A stretch of 64,000 nt of DNA from Hyphomicrobiales bacterium (GTDB taxonomy: Bacteria; Pseudomonadota; Alphaproteobacteria; Rhizobiales; Xanthobacteraceae), in contig JAFKKH010000014.1 in the NCBI GenBank assembly GCA_017305665.1, positions 62,001-126,000 on the forward strand, read 5' to 3'. Of the stretch, positions 45,125 through 53,397 are shown in pieces. Within the stretch, counting starts at the first letter, position 1; every line of letters begins with the position of its first letter. The notes below the pieces were generated by a model. It made no database searches. It saw only the letters and a list, made by a program, of their open reading frames with translations, and had not been told where the DNA came from. A program made the position numbers and the translations under genes.

Positions 45125-46161
45125 TGGCGAAAAAAACGGCGTGGGCCGGACGACCAAAAGCAGCGGGCCGGGCGTCCGCAAAGAAGAAGCGGGTAGCGAA
45201 GCGCCCTGTCGCCAAGACTGCGAAGAAATCTGCGACGAAAAAACCCGTTCGGAAGGCTGCTGCCAAAGCGGCGGCGCCGGAGCCGGTCACCATTCTCGAC
45301 TACGTCCGTCTGGCCGCAACGCGCCTCAAGCGCGCGCATGTGGCCTTCGCTCATGGCACCACCGATCCGGTCGCGGAAGCGGCCTTTCTGGTGGGCGAGG
45401 CCATGAACCTTTATCCGGATGAGGTCGAGCCCCGCGCGGCACAGCGCGTGCCCAAAGCGGCAGGTCGGCGCATTCTGGATTGGCTCGATCAACGCATCGC
45501 GACCCGCAAGCCGGCTGCCTACCTCGTCAACCGGATGTATATGCGCGGCGTGCCGTTCTATGTCGACGAGCGCGTGATCGTGCCGCGCTCGTTCATCGGT
45601 GAGATTCTGGAATCGCATTTCGGCGACGACGACGTGCTGCGCCTGCGCGATCCTACGAAAATCACGCGCGTGCTCGATCTCTGCACCGGCTCCGGATGTC
45701 TTGCCATTCTGGCGGCGCACGCATTTCCCAATGCGACGGTCGACGCGGCCGACCTCTCGGCGAATGCGCTCGCGGTCGCCGCGCGCAATGTGCGCGAGCA
45801 CGGCCTGGAGGATCGTATCACGCTGCTGCAGGGCAACCTGCTCAGCGCGGTCGGCGACCGCAGCTACGACCTGATCATCTCGAACCCGCCCTATGTCGAT
45901 GCGGACGGCATGGCATCGCTGCCGCGGGAATGCCTCGCCGAGCCGCGAATGGCGTTCGACGGTGGCGCGGATGGCATCGATCTGGTGCGGCAAATCATCG
46001 ACGGTGCGCGCGACCACCTCAGACCCGGAGGCGGGCTGTTGTGCGAGGTCGGTCGCTGCAAGTCGGCGCTGGAAAGGGCCTATCCGCGCGCGGACTTCCT
46101 CTGGCTCGATACCGAGGAGTCGGAAGGCGAGGTGTTCTGGATCGAGGCCGGCGCGCTATAG
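45124..46161 (+). CDS. prmB: Ribosomal protein L3 glutamine methyltransferase (PrmB-like) with basic tail
   Basis: A 345-residue N5-glutamine methyltransferase. The catalytic NPPY is in LIISNPPYVDADGM, the SAM motif is VLDLCTGSGCLAILAAH, and YMRGVPFYVDERVIVPRS is the PrmB/PrmC signature. The wording VPRSFIGEILE favours PrmB (target L3) over PrmC. Residues 1-52 form a Lys/Ala/Arg-rich tail like histone H1, absent from E. coli PrmB, that may aid ribosome or nucleic acid binding. It starts on the last base of the moaE stop. Confidence 0.9.
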   Translation: MAKKTAWAGRPKAAGRASAKKKRVAKRPVAKTAKKSATKKPVRKAAAKAAAPEPVTILDYVRLAATRLKRAHVAFAHGTTDPVAEAAFLVGEAMNLYPDEVEPRAAQRVPKAAGRRILDWLDQRIATRKPAAYLVNRMYMRGVPFYVDERVIVPRSFIGEILESHFGDDDVLRLRDPTKITRVLDLCTGSGCLAILAAHAFPNATVDAADLSANALAVAARNVREHGLEDRITLLQGNLLSAVGDRSYDLIISNPPYVDADGMASLPRECLAEPRMAFDGGADGIDLVRQIIDGARDHLRPGGGLLCEVGRCKSALERAYPRADFLWLDTEESEGEVFWIEAGAL

Positions 46162-46211
46162 CTGGCGCTTCGACCTACCTTTTCTCGCTTGCGGAACGAG
46201 GCAGGGAATTC

Positions 46212-46326
46212 GCGTCATCCTGAGGTGCGAGCCGTTCTTGCGGTGAGCCTCGAAGGATGCGGCCACATATGATCGCCGCCGTCGCCCTTCGAGGCGCGAC
46301 AAGTGCCGCGCACCTCAGGGTGACGG
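46212..46326. repeat. Dispersed intergenic palindromic repeat, family B
   Basis: CGTCATCCTGAGGTGCGAGC at the left and CGCACCTCAGGGTGACGG at the right as inverted arms, with GCCTCGAAGGATG inside. It lies between convergent prmB and ilvE, matching the copy at 10.6 kb. Confidence 0.8.
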
Positions 46327-46333
46327 CCAATAC

Positions 46334-47455
46334 TCAAAACACCTTGCGGATCCAGTCATGCGGATCGGGTGCGCGACCATACTGGATGTCGACCAGTTGC
46401 TTGCGCAGACCCATGGCGACCGGACCGGCCGCGCCGCCATTGATGGCGAAATCGCCACTGGTGGAGCACACCTTGCCGATCGGCGAGATGACCGCGGCGG
46501 TGCCGCAGGCGAAAGCTTCCTTCAGCTTGCCGCTGGCGGCATCGGCGCGCCACTGGTCGATGGTGTAGGCTTCTTCGCGCACGCGGGTGCCGGCATCCTT
46601 GGCGAGCTGAATGATCGAGTCGCGGGTGATGCCGGGCAGGATGGTGCCGAGCGGCGGCGTCAGCAGCGAGCCGTCGTCGAACACGAAGAAAATGTTCATG
46701 CCGCCGAGCTCTTCGATGTAGCGGCGCTCGACCGCATCGAGGAAGACGACCTGATCGCAGCCGTGTTCGATGGCCTCGGCCTGTGCCCGCAGGCTTGCCG
46801 CATAGTTGCCGCCGCACTTGACCGCGCCGGTGCCGCCGACCGCGGCGCGCGTATAGTTCTCCGAGACCCAGATCGAGACGGGCGCAGGCCCGCCCTTGAA
46901 ATAGGAGCCGACCGGCGAGGCGATGACCGAGAAGATGTATTCCGCCGATGGCTTCACGCCGAGGAACACCTCGCTCGCGATCATGAAGGGCCGCAGGTAG
47001 AGGCTGCCTTCGCCGCCGGGGATCCAGGCGCGATCGATGCGCACCAGTTGCTCGACCGCCTCGATGAAGATGGGCTCGGGGATCGGCGCCATCGCCATGC
47101 GGTCGGCCGAATTCAGGAAACGCCGCGCATTGGCGTCGGGCCGGAACAGGTTCACGCCGCCGTCGTCGCGCTTGTAGGCCTTGAGGCCTTCGAAGATTTC
47201 CTGCGCGTAGTGCAGCACGGCGAGCGCGGGATCGAGCGGAAAATTCGCGCGGGATTCGATGCGCGCGTCATGCCAGCCCTTTGTCTGGTTGTAGCGGACG
47301 ATCGCCATGTGATCGGTGAAGACCCGTCCGAAGCCGGGGTCCGCGAGCTTTGCCGCGCGCGCCGCGTCGGGCGTCGGATTGGCCGTTGGCTGGACGTCGA
47401 ATTTCAACCACATCGCGCCATCGATTTTATCGAACGAAACTCCCGAAATGCCCAT
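46334..47455 (-). CDS. ilvE: Branched-chain amino acid aminotransferase
   Basis: A 373-residue fold-type IV PLP aminotransferase. The cofactor Lys is in GAVKCGGNYAASL. LHYAQEIFEGLKAYKRDDGG and YIEELGGMNIFFVFDDGSLL match the long (group II) branched-chain family. It makes the last step of Ile, Val and Leu synthesis and the first of their breakdown. A Shine-Dalgarno GGGAGAAG precedes ATG 47455. It is divergent from petP, an order also known in Rhodobacter. Confidence 0.94.
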   Translation of the reverse strand: MGISGVSFDKIDGAMWLKFDVQPTANPTPDAARAAKLADPGFGRVFTDHMAIVRYNQTKGWHDARIESRANFPLDPALAVLHYAQEIFEGLKAYKRDDGGVNLFRPDANARRFLNSADRMAMAPIPEPIFIEAVEQLVRIDRAWIPGGEGSLYLRPFMIASEVFLGVKPSAEYIFSVIASPVGSYFKGGPAPVSIWVSENYTRAAVGGTGAVKCGGNYAASLRAQAEAIEHGCDQVVFLDAVERRYIEELGGMNIFFVFDDGSLLTPPLGTILPGITRDSIIQLAKDAGTRVREEAYTIDQWRADAASGKLKEAFACGTAAVISPIGKVCSTSGDFAINGGAAGPVAMGLRKQLVDIQYGRAPDPHDWIRKVF

Positions 47456-47742
47456 TGGGTCTTCTCCCGGCTTTGATGCAGTCCACGCGGCGGCGGGCTG
47501 GTTGATTCAAGGTCTGAACCTTGGCCCGCCGGCCTGAGGGCCGGTTTCCGCTTTGGCGGAAGGCGCGAAGTCCAGTATGTTTGCCGAAATGCCGCTCGAC
47601 AATCGCACCGACGAAAGAATTCGTGGCCTCTTGGGCCTCGCCGCTCGACGATCGGGCCGTATTCGGTACGGCTCGCCACGGCGAGACATAATATTTCGTT
47701 GTGAACGATAGTCTTGTAACATTGAAACCAATATACGTCAAC

Positions 47743-48291
47743 ATGGCTGACATAAATTTCTCAGTTCGATCTGCGGCAGCAACCAAGGCCAATCCGGAGA
47801 TATCCGGAGCCCGGCCAGCGGAGACGCGCTGGGACATCATCGAGCTGCTGTTCTTCGCCTACCGTGATTTCGTCGGGGATCCCGACGATGTGCTGGCGGA
47901 ATTCGGCTTTGGCCGCGCCCATCACCGCGTGATGCACTTTGTGCACCGCTATCCCGGCCTCAAGGTCGCGGACCTGCTCGATGTGCTGCGCATCACCAAG
48001 CAGTCGCTGGGGCGCGTGCTCAAGCAGCTTCTGGATGAAGGCTACATCGTGCAGAAAGCCGGCGACGCCGACCGGCGTCAGCGCCTTCTTTTCGCCACCC
48101 CGAAGGGCGAGGCGCTGGTAGCGAAACTCGCCGGCCTGCAGACCGATCGCATTCTGCGGGCGCTGCAGGGCCTCGACGCATCGGGCGTCGAAGCCGTGCG
48201 GAAGTTCCTGCTCGGGATGATCGACCACGACGATCCCGACAAGGTGTTGGAAGCGATCCTGCGGGCGGGCGGCAAGACGGTGAAAGAATGA
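47743..48291 (+). CDS. petP: MarR-family regulator, PetP-like
   Basis: About 182 residues of a winged-helix MarR regulator. The recognition region is VADLLDVLRITKQSLGRVLK and the wing is GDADRRQRLLFATPKGEAL. The order ilvE (divergent), MarR, OmpR-type regulator matches Rhodobacter petP-petR, but the bc1 genes that follow there are not here. I start at ATG 47743; GTG 47701 is possible. The stop overlaps the next gene as ATGA. Confidence 0.85.
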   Translation: MADINFSVRSAAATKANPEISGARPAETRWDIIELLFFAYRDFVGDPDDVLAEFGFGRAHHRVMHFVHRYPGLKVADLLDVLRITKQSLGRVLKQLLDEGYIVQKAGDADRRQRLLFATPKGEALVAKLAGLQTDRILRALQGLDASGVEAVRKFLLGMIDHDDPDKVLEAILRAGGKTVKE

Positions 48292-49016
48292 CGGCAACGC
48301 AAACAGCGACGGTCACGCGGACGCCGGTCAAGCCGGCCGACGATGCACCGCATCTGCTGCTGGTCGACGACGACCGGCGTATCCGCGATCTGCTCTCGCG
48401 CTTTCTCGCAAGCGAGGGTTATCGCGTCACCACCGCGATGAGCGCCAAGGATGCCCGCTCGAAACTGCTCGGGCTGCATTTCGATCTGCTGATCCTCGAT
48501 GTGATGATGCCCGGCGAGACCGGCTTCGATCTCGCCCGTTTCATCCGCACTTCGTCCTCGGTGCCGATTATCATGCTGACCGCGCGGCACGAGGCCGAGA
48601 GCCGCATCGAAGGCCTGCAGATCGGTGCCGACGACTACGTCGCAAAACCGTTCGAGCCGCGCGAACTCGTGCTGCGGATCGGCAATATCCTCAAGCGTGC
48701 GACGCCGCTGCCGGTGGCGCGCACCGAAACCGTCGCGTTCGGGCCTTACGTCTATCATCTGGAGCGCGGCGAACTGCGCCAGGGCGAGGAGGTCATCCAC
48801 CTGACCGATCGCGAGCGCGAGATGCTGCGCATCCTGGCTGCCATGCCGGGCGAAACGGTGCCGCGCGGTGAGCTCACCGGCGGCGGCACCGTCAACGAGC
48901 GCGCGGTGGATGTGCAGATCAATCGTCTGCGCCGGAAGATCGAGCGCGATCCGGGTAATCCGCTGTTCCTTCAGGCGGTGCGCGGCGTTGGTTATCGTCT
49001 GGTCGCTGCGCCTTGA
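48288..49016 (+). CDS. petR: OmpR-type response regulator, PetR-like
   Basis: A 242-residue two-domain regulator. The receiver has LLLVDDDRRIRD, phospho-Asp in LLILDVMMPGETGFD, IMLTARHEAE and DDYVAKPFEP. The C-terminal winged helix has LTDREREMLRIL and RAVDVQINRLRRKIERDPG for DNA binding. It overlaps petP by four bases and is followed by a histidine kinase after ten bases, so all three form one operon. Confidence 0.92.
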   Translation: MTATQTATVTRTPVKPADDAPHLLLVDDDRRIRDLLSRFLASEGYRVTTAMSAKDARSKLLGLHFDLLILDVMMPGETGFDLARFIRTSSSVPIIMLTARHEAESRIEGLQIGADDYVAKPFEPRELVLRIGNILKRATPLPVARTETVAFGPYVYHLERGELRQGEEVIHLTDREREMLRILAAMPGETVPRGELTGGGTVNERAVDVQINRLRRKIERDPGNPLFLQAVRGVGYRLVAAP

Positions 49017-49026
49017 GCCATTGGTC

Positions 49027-50415
49027 ATGAGCACGCTCGACACCGGTCTGACGCTGATCCGCACCGCGTCCCGGCGCGTATCCGCGGCCAATGGCCGAAT
49101 GGGGCAGGCGTTCAAGAACTGGATGCCGAAAGGGCTCTATGCCCGCGCGCTGCTCATCATGATCGTGCCGATGGTGGTGCTGCAGTCGGTGGTCGCGTTC
49201 GTGTTCATGGAGCGCCACTGGAACACGGTGACGCGGCGGCTGTCCCAAGCGGTAGTGCAGGACATTGCCTCGCTGATCGATGTCTACAAGGATTATCCGC
49301 AGGACAAGGACCGCGTCACGATCCGGCGCATCGCCCAGCAGCGCCTCGGGCTGGTGGTCGATTTCCTGCCGCCGGGCGACATGCCGCCGCCCGGACCGAA
49401 ACCGTTCTTCTCGCTGCTGGACCAGTCGCTGTCGGTGCAGATCGGCCGCCAGATCGGCCGGCCGTTCTGGATCGATACGGTCGGGCGTTCCAGCCTGGTG
49501 GAGATCCGCATTCAGCTCGATGATGCGGTGATGCGGATATTCGCCCAGCGCAGCGCCGCCTACGCGTCGAATTCTCAGATTTTCATTTTCTGGATGCTGG
49601 GGACGTCATCGATCCTGCTGATCGTCGCGGTGCTGTTCCTGCGTAATCAGATTCGTCCGATCCTGCGGCTGGCCGACGCCGCCGAAAGTTTCGGCAAGGG
49701 GCGCGATGCGCCGAATTTCCGGCCGCGCGGCGCGCGCGAAGTCCGCCGCGCGGCGCAGGCCTTTCTCGAGATGAAGATGCGCATCGAGCGCACCATCGAG
49801 CAGCGCACGGCGATGCTGGCCGGCGTGTCGCACGATCTCCGCACCATCCTGACCCGCTTCAAGCTCGAGCTGGCGCTGATCGGCGACAGTCCCGAGGTCG
49901 ATGGCATGCGCAAGGACGTCGATGAGATGCATGCGATGCTCGAAGCCTATCTCTCGTTCGCGCGCGGCGACAGCGGCGAGGTGGCGCAGCCGACCGACAT
50001 GGCGCGGGCGCTGGAGGAATTGCGCAGCGATGCCGAGCGCAACGGTCATGCCGCGACGGTGGCATTTCAGGGGCTGCCGGTGGTCACGGTCAAGCCGGCG
50101 GCGTTCAAGCGCTGCCTCGGCAATCTGGTCTCGAACGCCGCGCGGCACGCCGACAAGATCGCGATCAGCGGTCATCGCGATCATCGCTGGCTGACGGTGA
50201 TCGTTGATGACGACGGTCCCGGCATTCCCCAAAGCATGCGCGAGGAGGTGTTCAAGCCGTTCCTGCGGCTCGATGATGCGCGCAACCAGGACGAGGGCGG
50301 CACCGGCCTCGGTCTTGCCATCGCCCGCGACATCGCGCGTTCCCACGGCGGCGATATCACGCTGGGTGATAGCCCGATGGGCGGCCTGCGGGCGACCGTG
50401 CGGGTGCCGGTGTAG
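49027..50415 (+). CDS. Membrane sensor histidine kinase
   Basis: A 462-residue EnvZ-like kinase. Membrane helix 1 is at about residues 40-60 (ALLIMIVPMVVLQSVVAFVF). A periplasmic sensor region follows, then helix 2 (IFIFWMLGTSSILLIVAVLF), a HAMP segment, and the phospho-His in AGVSHDLRTILTRFKLEL. The ATPase boxes are NLVSNAARHA, VDDDGPGIP and EGGTGLGLAIARDIA. It is the obvious partner of the regulator just upstream. The signal it senses is unknown. Confidence 0.93.
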   Translation: MSTLDTGLTLIRTASRRVSAANGRMGQAFKNWMPKGLYARALLIMIVPMVVLQSVVAFVFMERHWNTVTRRLSQAVVQDIASLIDVYKDYPQDKDRVTIRRIAQQRLGLVVDFLPPGDMPPPGPKPFFSLLDQSLSVQIGRQIGRPFWIDTVGRSSLVEIRIQLDDAVMRIFAQRSAAYASNSQIFIFWMLGTSSILLIVAVLFLRNQIRPILRLADAAESFGKGRDAPNFRPRGAREVRRAAQAFLEMKMRIERTIEQRTAMLAGVSHDLRTILTRFKLELALIGDSPEVDGMRKDVDEMHAMLEAYLSFARGDSGEVAQPTDMARALEELRSDAERNGHAATVAFQGLPVVTVKPAAFKRCLGNLVSNAARHADKIAISGHRDHRWLTVIVDDDGPGIPQSMREEVFKPFLRLDDARNQDEGGTGLGLAIARDIARSHGGDITLGDSPMGGLRATVRVPV

Positions 50416-50416
50416 T

Positions 50417-50443
50417 TTCATCTCCCACAAAGGGAGAGGGAAG
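50417..50443. repeat. Fragment of family D repeat
   Basis: CATCTCCCACAAAGGGAGAGGG, one inverted arm pair of the family D repeat, between the convergent histidine kinase gene and proC. Confidence 0.5.
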
Positions 50444-50455
50444 GCCTGCGGCGAG

Positions 50456-51292
50456 TTACTTCGCGAGTTCTTTCGATCGCGCCGTCGCGGCCGCAACGGC
50501 ACGCGTCATCAACTCCTTCAGACCGTTCTCGCCCATCAGCACGCTGAGCGCCGCGGCGGTGGTGCCGCCGGGCGAGGTGACGTTCTGGCGCAGCGTTGCG
50601 GCGTCGAGATCGGAGCGATGCAGCAGTTCGCCGGAGCCGGCGACGGTGTCGCGCGCAAGCTTTGCCGCAAGATCTGCGGGCAGGCCGGCGGCGACGCCGG
50701 CGCGCGCGAGTTCCTCAGTCAGCAGGAAGATGTAGGCCGGCCCGGACCCGGACACGGCGGTGACGGCATCCATCAGCGCTTCGTCGCCGACCCATTCCAC
50801 CGCGCCGGTAGTGCGCAGTAGTGCATCGGCGGTCGCCCGCTGCTCTGCTGTCACGCCCTGCGCGGCGACTGCGACCGTAATGCCGCGGCCGATCGCGGCC
50901 GGTGTGTTGGGCATGGCGCGCACCACCGCGCCGCCGCAGGCCGCGCGCAGTGCGGCGATCGTCGTGCCCGCCATGATTGACACCACGAGCGTGTCCGGTC
51001 CGACGAATAACTTCAATTGCGAAGCTGCCTCGTTGAACATCTGCGGTTTCACCGCGACCACCAGGGCCGCGACGGAGCCGATGCTGCCGGCAGGCGGATT
51101 CAGTTTCACGCCCCTGGCTACGAATGCGCGGATCTCGTCGGAGGCGTGTGGTTCGATCACCGCGACGCGCGTTGGATCGAGCCCTTGCGCAAGCCATCCG
51201 GTCAGCAACGCGCCGCCCATTTTGCCGGCCCCGGCGAGAATGAGGGTGCCGGAGATGTCCATTCTAGTTTGGGTGTTCGACGCATTGGTCAT
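50456..51292 (-). CDS. proC: Pyrroline-5-carboxylate reductase
   Basis: A 278-residue NAD(P)H-dependent reductase, the last step of proline synthesis. The N-terminal Rossmann motif is LILAGAGKMGGALLTGWL. The C-terminal signature is AVSGSGPAYIFLLTEELARA, followed by VTSPGGTTAAALSVL. The chain starts MTNASNTQTRMDISG; a start at the internal Met is possible. It is convergent with the kinase gene. Confidence 0.96.
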   Translation of the reverse strand: MTNASNTQTRMDISGTLILAGAGKMGGALLTGWLAQGLDPTRVAVIEPHASDEIRAFVARGVKLNPPAGSIGSVAALVVAVKPQMFNEAASQLKLFVGPDTLVVSIMAGTTIAALRAACGGAVVRAMPNTPAAIGRGITVAVAAQGVTAEQRATADALLRTTGAVEWVGDEALMDAVTAVSGSGPAYIFLLTEELARAGVAAGLPADLAAKLARDTVAGSGELLHRSDLDAATLRQNVTSPGGTTAAALSVLMGENGLKELMTRAVAAATARSKELAK

Positions 51293-51331
51293 CGGAGGGT
51301 CCCGGCAATTGACGGATGATGCAATCTAGCC

Positions 51332-51443
51332 GCCATCGCCGGACTAGCGCGAAGCGCGTCTTCGCGCAGATGGCCCGACGATCCATCATTCTCGAAAGCG
51401 ATTTGACGGAGGATGGATGGTCGGGTCAAGCCCGGCCATGACA
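51332..51443. repeat. Dispersed intergenic repeat, family E-like
   Basis: Contains GCGCGAAGCGCGTCTTCGCGC, GATCCATCATT/GGATGGATGG and a final GGTCAAGCCCGGCCATGAC, the theme of the copy at 34.7 kb. It separates proC from the YbjN gene. Confidence 0.6.
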
Positions 51444-51487
51444 CGCTGAAACAGGGCCAGCGCCATTTGTAGGCGAATGCCGTTCGT

Positions 51488-51988
51488 TTACGCCTCGCCT
51501 TCGGTGTCGAACATCGCCGCGGCCATCGCTTCGGTGGCGGACTTGCCGGCCCAGACCACGAATTGCAGCGCCGGATAGTAGCGTTCGCAGGCATGGATGG
51601 CGCCGGCGAGCATGGCCTCGCATTGCGCGTTCGAGGCGACCAGGCCGTCCGGCAGCACCAGCGCCTGCCGGTACATGATCATGCCGGTCTGGGTCCAGAT
51701 GTCGAAATGGCCGACCCACAATTGCTCGTTGATCGCGGCGATGGTGCGCTGAACCTCGTTGCGGCGCGCGGCTGGAATCTTCATGTCGAAGGCGCAGGCC
51801 AAATGCAGCGCCTCGATCTCGCCCATCCAGGTGAAGGTGATCTGATAGTCGGTCCAGCTACCTTTCGAGACGATGGTGATTTCGTCGTCGCCCGAACGCT
51901 CGAACGCCCAATCGTTGGCGGCGGCGATGTCCTCGACCACCGTCAGCGGATTGTTTTGAGAATCGATAGTGCCTTCGAGGAGCGACAT
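51488..51988 (-). CDS. YbjN-domain protein
   Basis: A 166-residue protein of the YbjN family, an alpha/beta fold resembling secretion chaperones (MSLLEGTIDSQNNPLTVVED, then WAFERSGDDEITIVSKGSW). The biochemical role is not established; members affect stress responses and motility in E. coli. I start at ATG 51988 because the family begins there; an ATG at 52027 would add 13 charged residues. It lies upstream of and in the same direction as proC. Confidence 0.82.
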   Translation of the reverse strand: MSLLEGTIDSQNNPLTVVEDIAAANDWAFERSGDDEITIVSKGSWTDYQITFTWMGEIEALHLACAFDMKIPAARRNEVQRTIAAINEQLWVGHFDIWTQTGMIMYRQALVLPDGLVASNAQCEAMLAGAIHACERYYPALQFVVWAGKSATEAMAAAMFDTEGEA

Positions 51989-52444
51989 GCCGTCTCGATC
52001 CTTGCTCTTGCTGTGTTTGATACGCATGCACCGGATGGCGCTGGTGGTTGTCACGCCGTGGCGGATGTCGATCCCCGATGTGATCCGTGCTGAACGGATC
52101 GGATGAAGATCATCTCCTGCGCGGATCAAGTGATGTGATTTGCGGAATCGGCGCAACGCCACCGCGAGTCCGTCCACAGGCAAAGCGCGCGTCGTCCACA
52201 ACTGATCGCGCGGCTGGATCGCGATGCCGTGAACAAAACGGAATCGGATTCGCGCTGGACGAGTCTCGAGGGTCTGGCTCGCGTGCTGCGAGTCTTGTGG
52301 ACAAGATTCGCGTCCGGGTCACCGGTTCGTTCCGGCCGTCGCGCTGGCGTCATGGCGGGCCTGCGCGTTCCCCATGGGTCGGCGCTTGCTGCGGCCGCCG
52401 CGCTTCGGCATAATTGTCTCGATCGCTCATGTCGGGCGGTCATG
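51989..52444. other. Gene-free region before the FMN riboswitch
   Basis: About 450 bases between the divergent YbjN and ribH units with no credible gene. It contains three DnaA-box-like nonamers: CCGTCCACA at 52170, TCGTCCACA at 52192, and TTGTCCACA on the minus strand at 52304-52296. The promoter of the riboswitch transcript should lie near its right end. Confidence 0.5.
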
Positions 52445-52593
52445 TTCTCAGGGCGGGGTGAAAGTCCCCACCGGCGGTAAGGGTGTAACAGCCCAAGCCC
52501 GCGAGCGCTTTCTGTCAGGTTCGTCCTGGAAGAAAGGTCAGCAGATTCGGTGTGATTCCGAAGCCGACGGTATAGTCCGGATGAAAGAGAACG
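52445..52593 (+). ncRNA. FMN riboswitch (RFN element)
   Basis: The full conserved core is readable: TTCTCAGGGCGGGGTGAAAG, CCCCACCGGCGGTAA, AGCCCGCGAGCG, GGTCAGCAGATTCGGTG, then GATTCCGAAGCCGACGGTAT, AGTCCGGATGAAAGAGAACG. The outer helix pairs TTCTC with GAGAA. It lies 73 bases before the ribH start, without an obvious terminator hairpin, so control may be at translation through the ribosome site AAAGAGGAAAG. Confidence 0.97.
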
Positions 52594-52665
52594 GTCGCGA
52601 CAGCCATGCTTGGTGCGTGGTGGTCGATCCGTATGCCCTGATTCTGGTCCTGAAAGAGGAAAGCC

Positions 52666-53238
52666 ATGAATCAGATGTTGCAAGATACCTCCCAAGCTCA
52701 AGATACCGATCTCCAGACCGCCGGTGAGTTCAGCGATCCGCCGCGCGAGATCGGGCCGTTCCACTTCACGCGGCCGCCGCGCGTCGCCTTCGTGCAGTCC
52801 TGCTGGCATCGCGACATCGTGGCGGAGGCGCGCACGGCGTTTCTGACCGAGATCGAGCAGCTCGGCATCGCGCCTGCGCATGTCGATCTGTTCGAGGTGC
52901 CCGGTGCGTTCGAGATTCCGTTGCACGCGCAGCTTCTCGCCAAGACGCGCCGCTACAACGCGATCGTTGCGGCCGGCCTCGTCGTCGATGGCGGCATCTA
53001 CCGGCACGATTTCGTCGCCGGCGCGGTGATCGATGCGCTCATGGACGTGCAGTTGCGCACCGAGGTGCCGATCTTTTCAGCGGTGCTGACGCCGCAGCAG
53101 TTTCACGAGCATGCCGCGCATTTCGAATTCTTCCGCAAGCATTTTGCGATCAAGGGTGTCGAAGTGGCGGCAGCCTGCGCGCAGACGCTCTACAGCCTCG
53201 AGAACCTGCGCGGTCAGGTGGCGGCGGGGATCATGTAG
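52666..53238 (+). CDS. ribH: 6,7-dimethyl-8-ribityllumazine synthase, type II (RibH2-like)
   Basis: A 190-residue lumazine synthase that makes the direct precursor of riboflavin. It has VAFVQSCWHRDIVAEARTAF, LFEVPGAFEIPLHAQ, and VVDGGIYRHDFVAGAVIDAL. GGIYRHDF in place of the usual G-x-T-x-H-F segment marks the type II, decameric class known from Brucella and Mesorhizobium RibH2. A polar N-terminal extension covers residues 1-35. Expression should fall when FMN is high because of the riboswitch upstream. No other rib gene is adjacent. Confidence 0.93.
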   Translation: MNQMLQDTSQAQDTDLQTAGEFSDPPREIGPFHFTRPPRVAFVQSCWHRDIVAEARTAFLTEIEQLGIAPAHVDLFEVPGAFEIPLHAQLLAKTRRYNAIVAAGLVVDGGIYRHDFVAGAVIDALMDVQLRTEVPIFSAVLTPQQFHEHAAHFEFFRKHFAIKGVEVAAACAQTLYSLENLRGQVAAGIM

Positions 53239-53240
53239 TT

Positions 53241-53371
53241 CTTCCCTCTCCCCTTGTGGGAGAGGGGCCCCAATCGAAGCGAGGGCGGGTGAGGGGGCAA
53301 ACTTTATCCCTCGCCCGATTCGACCGCGCTTCGCACACTCCCGCTACCCTCTCCCAAACGAGGAGAGGGAA
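53241..53371. repeat. Dispersed intergenic repeat, family D
   Basis: CCCTCTCCCCTTGTGGGAGAGG and GGGCGGGTGAGGGGGC, then inverse arms CCCTCGCCCG and CTCTCCCAAACGAGGAGAGGG. It lies between convergent ribH and prs. Confidence 0.75.
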
Positions 53372-53397
53372 ACGCGCAGCCCCGGCCGAGAGTAATA

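Noticed and set aside
52165-52310. Chromosomal replication origin
   Set aside because: Only three imperfect DnaA-like nonamers, no AT-rich unwinding tract, and no neighbouring dnaA, hemE or parA genes.
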